Source of the DNA: Holtermannia corniformis
Lineage: Eukaryota > Basidiomycota > Tremellomycetes > Holtermanniales
Direction: 5' to 3'
Assembly: GCA_001599935.1 (NCBI GenBank)
Contig: BCIJ01000010.1
Location: 139,081 to 203,080 of the forward strand
DNA length: 64,000 nt
A program made the position numbers and the translations under genes. Numbering within the stretch: the first letter of the stretch is position 1; the number at the start of each line of letters is the position of its first letter. The notes under the pieces are model-generated. The model worked only from the letters and a program-made list of their open reading frames with translations. It ran no database searches and was not told the DNA's origin. Shown in pieces: positions 61,621 through 64,000 of this stretch.

Positions 61621-64000
61621 ATGAGTTCGGAAAACATCTTCTCCGCGGCGCAATTGCGTCTGAGTGTCCCCTTGCCAGACAACCCCGTTCTGAGCTCGGG
61701 CGCAGTCGATGATGGCGAGCTGCAGACATCGTTGGAGAGCCTGGAACGAGAAGGTAGAGGCCGACAGGTGGCCTACTATGGTTCGTGATGGCCAAGACGC
61801 AGATTGCCGTACTCGAGTTGATGTCCGTGCAGACGAGAAACTCGACTATGTCGTGTCCATGGCGATACCCCATGGCGCCATCTTGCCCTCTAGTCCAGCA
61901 GAAGGTGGTGAATGGTCCGAGGTCGACAGAGAGCGCGATATCCTCGAAGCGTTTCTCGACGTGATCCAGGTGGGTGGATGTCAATGTGTACAGCTCGACG
62001 CGCACGGACCTCCCGCATCTCTGACAAGGCGGCGATGCTGACAGTGCTTGATAGATTACCACCACTGCGACGTTTGTACCTCAGCTAGCTGCGCCAGCAT
62101 CGACTGGTCCGAATGCGGCGTCAGCTTCACGTCCATCCTCGTCCCGCCCCAATACCATACAAACACCTAGCGCATCCTCAACCGCCCTTTTGTCCCCTCA
62201 GCCACCCAGCAGTACAAACGTAGGTCCTAGTGATAGCCTGTCGATCATTCCGCCGCAGACACCAACGCCGCTACCACTCATGGACCCGGCGCCTGTGGAC
62301 TCCAAGAGGCGCTACGCCGGCGTCGAGGGCGTCGTAGTATGGGAAGGCGCGCCCGAGTCTGCAGAGCCCAAAGCGAACGATCAAGGTGGACTACAACGGC
62401 GCCGAAAGCGGAGATGTCCTGAGCCGGCCGCGATCCTTCGGGGTGAAGAGGGGTGGAAGGTGCTGTGGCGCGGCAAAGTGCCCATCGGTAAGACGATCAC
62501 GATCGGTACGTTTTATCATGAGGCTGACATGACACAGCATACCTTCGCACACCGGTGCAAAATCCTCTTTTGGCGCTGACGGCCAGTCTGACGCTACGCC
62601 CGCCCAATGTCGCACGAGGCCACCGAACGTCTAGTCACCTCGGCAGTATCGATTCCCTGTCTTTCAAGAGCGATACCGATGATGGAGACGTTGCAACCGA
62701 AGAGGGCGACGACGTTGCGACCATGGACGAGATTGATCTACTGGATGGATTGGCCGAGACGGAGGGCTTGCCGAGCACTCGCTTGCCGCCGTCGCTTCGG
62801 CCTGCACTAGCGCTACCACCTGTCACACCCAATTCACCCCTCCCCAGTGCGGCCTATACTCCTCAGACTGCACCGCCGCCGCCCACGGCAATCACCAGCA
62901 ACGCCAACCGCTTTTCCGTCCCGGTACCTCCGCAACCCGCAATCGTACCGCCAACAACCTTGCGCAAGTCATTCCGTGCTATCCTAGGTCTGAGCTCGGG
63001 CCTGCGGGTGCGCATGCGCACCGTGATCTTACCACAGCTGCTTGCGGTGGACGCCGAGCTAGACGATGACGATGCAGATGCCGAACGCCGCATCGTGCTG
63101 TGTGTCGAGGTCGAGTCTGGCTTGGGCAACGACGAGGGCGAAGCGGACGGCTATGAGATTGAGCGCATCGAAGTCGATGTCGGCGGTAAAGGAGGCAGAG
63201 TCGACGTCGAGATGGTGACAGCTCAAGGATCAGACAGCGTCTTCCCGTTGTGTTTGAGTCGTGTCGATCAATACAACCTGCTCTATGCCCTATCACCCTC
63301 GGCAAACAACGATGTCAACGAAGGCTCAGTCTTCAACCACGGTCAAGGGGATCTGCAACGACCCGTCTCGATCACCGTCATTGGCAGGCCCTATCACTCA
63401 TCATCATCCGCCGACCGAATCTACCCCTCGTCCCCTTTCCCTTCGCGCTGGAACTGTACCCTCGACCTTTCTACATTCCAACAGCCACTCTCGGGCGCAC
63501 TCACCTCTGCGCTTGCTACCGGCCGAACGAACCGTCCGCCACCGGCCACTCCACCGCCGAACCAGATCGTCGGCGACAAGCGGTACAGTCTTGCATCCCT
63601 CATATCTTCTTCGACTGAAGCGAGCTCTCCACGGAGCCAGCCTGCACCTCGTAGTGCCAGAACTGTCAGTGGTCGCGGGCCCATCTCGGCCTACAGCAAC
63701 CAACCTCTGCCACCGAGTCTGAACGCCACCGCTCAAGAAGTGCGGCAGCGGTCACATCAAGCGTATAGCACTGATGACGGCGAGGGGTTACTCGTATCCG
63801 TTCGACTACTTCCTCAAGCGCAACCACCTTCCGAGGGCTTCACATTCAGTAGTGGCTATTTTGACGGCACCGAGGACAAGTCAAGCGGAACAATCCGTGC
63901 ACTGGAACCATTTTCAGTCGAAGTCTTTGTACACAACCAGACGGATGAAGTGAGGCGTCTGCGCATCAGCATCCCTGGTGCCGATCAACGGCGCGTTCGT
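61621..64000 (+). CDS. TRAPPII subunit TRS65-like protein, 3' end outside window
   Basis: Tether/exchange-factor subunit for Ypt31/Rab11-type traffic at the late Golgi. Start at 61621 (MSSENIFSAAQLRLSVPLPD). Intron 61754-61802 leads to DCRTRVDVRADEKLDYVVSM and DILEAFLDVIQ; intron 61970-62084 leads to a Ser/Pro/Thr linker, then RRYAGVEGVVVWEG and EEGWKVLWRGKVPI. A short intron gives AYLRTPVQNPLLALTASLTL. The TRS65 domain follows: GLRVRMRTVILPQ, RIVLCVEVESGLG, YEIERIEVDVGG, SRVDQYNLLYALSPSAN, DLQRPVSITVIGRPYHS, and after a long Ser/Pro insert PFSVEVFVHNQTDEVRRLRI. Still open at 64000, so partial. The call rests on the LLYA/GRPY strand pattern. Confidence 0.7.

Noticed and set aside
61544..62065. 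173-codon minus-strand ORF with CQRCG near its start
   Set aside because: The plus strand gives in-phase exons of the TRS65-like gene with good splice sites over the same interval; the CxxCG resemblance to the small family is judged chance.
1..64000. tRNA or rRNA genes
   Set aside because: I scanned for the conserved T-arm word and cloverleaf context and saw no convincing example; a covariance-model search would be decisive.

Overview
The window reads as nuclear DNA of a basidiomycete fungus, probably yeast-like or dimorphic. I do not name the species. The evidence is dense genes on both strands, very short introns (mostly 45-55 bp, gt...ctgac...ag), two proteins ending in the fungal ER-retention signal HDEL, a fungal Zn2Cys6 regulator, and fungal families such as VID27, HRI1, RGD2 and TRS65. 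Many genes have so many introns that single ORFs show only fragments. I rebuilt several by hand from splice signals, including some that no long ORF reveals.

Layout. 0-4.7 kb: a degenerate repeat, a truncated NmrA-like gene, a tiny membrane protein, TAF6 and a small Cys protein. 4.8-7 kb: an MTR-type amino-acid permease, then a decayed stretch. 8-17.5 kb: cytosolic asparaginyl-tRNA synthetase and VID27, divergent from one promoter region, each apparently interrupted by an intron of about 1.8 kb. 17.7-26 kb: ER HSP90 (GRP94) convergent with the ribosome-assembly factor RRP5. 26.6-29.9 kb: a cluster of small, TATA-driven Cys/CxCG proteins of unknown function. 30-39 kb: aldehyde dehydrogenase, HRI1, a Zn2Cys6 regulator, an APC-type amine permease and an ER-directed agmatinase, which together look like an agmatine/polyamine-to-GABA catabolic cluster. 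39.4-46.5 kb: further small proteins sharing C-x6-H-x-H, a Cys-rich small protein, and an RGD2-type F-BAR/DEP/RhoGAP protein. 47-52.2 kb: a hAT-like transposon whose introns are built from GGATATCC/CCGCGG palindromes. 52.3-64 kb: ketosamine kinase, a six-exon mini-gene, dihydrofolate synthase, three unrecognised low-complexity proteins, a divergent protein kinase, and the 5' part of a TRAPPII TRS65-type gene that runs off the end.

The strongest candidate for something undescribed is the dispersed family of about eleven 75-105 aa proteins (4.4, 26.6-29.9 and 39.4-45.8 kb). They share one leading Cys, then either a CxCG knuckle or a strict C-x6-H-x-H motif, and many have a TATA box 37-57 bp before the ATG. 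Second is the transposon with near-perfect hairpin introns. All functional calls come from reading motifs by eye. No search was run.
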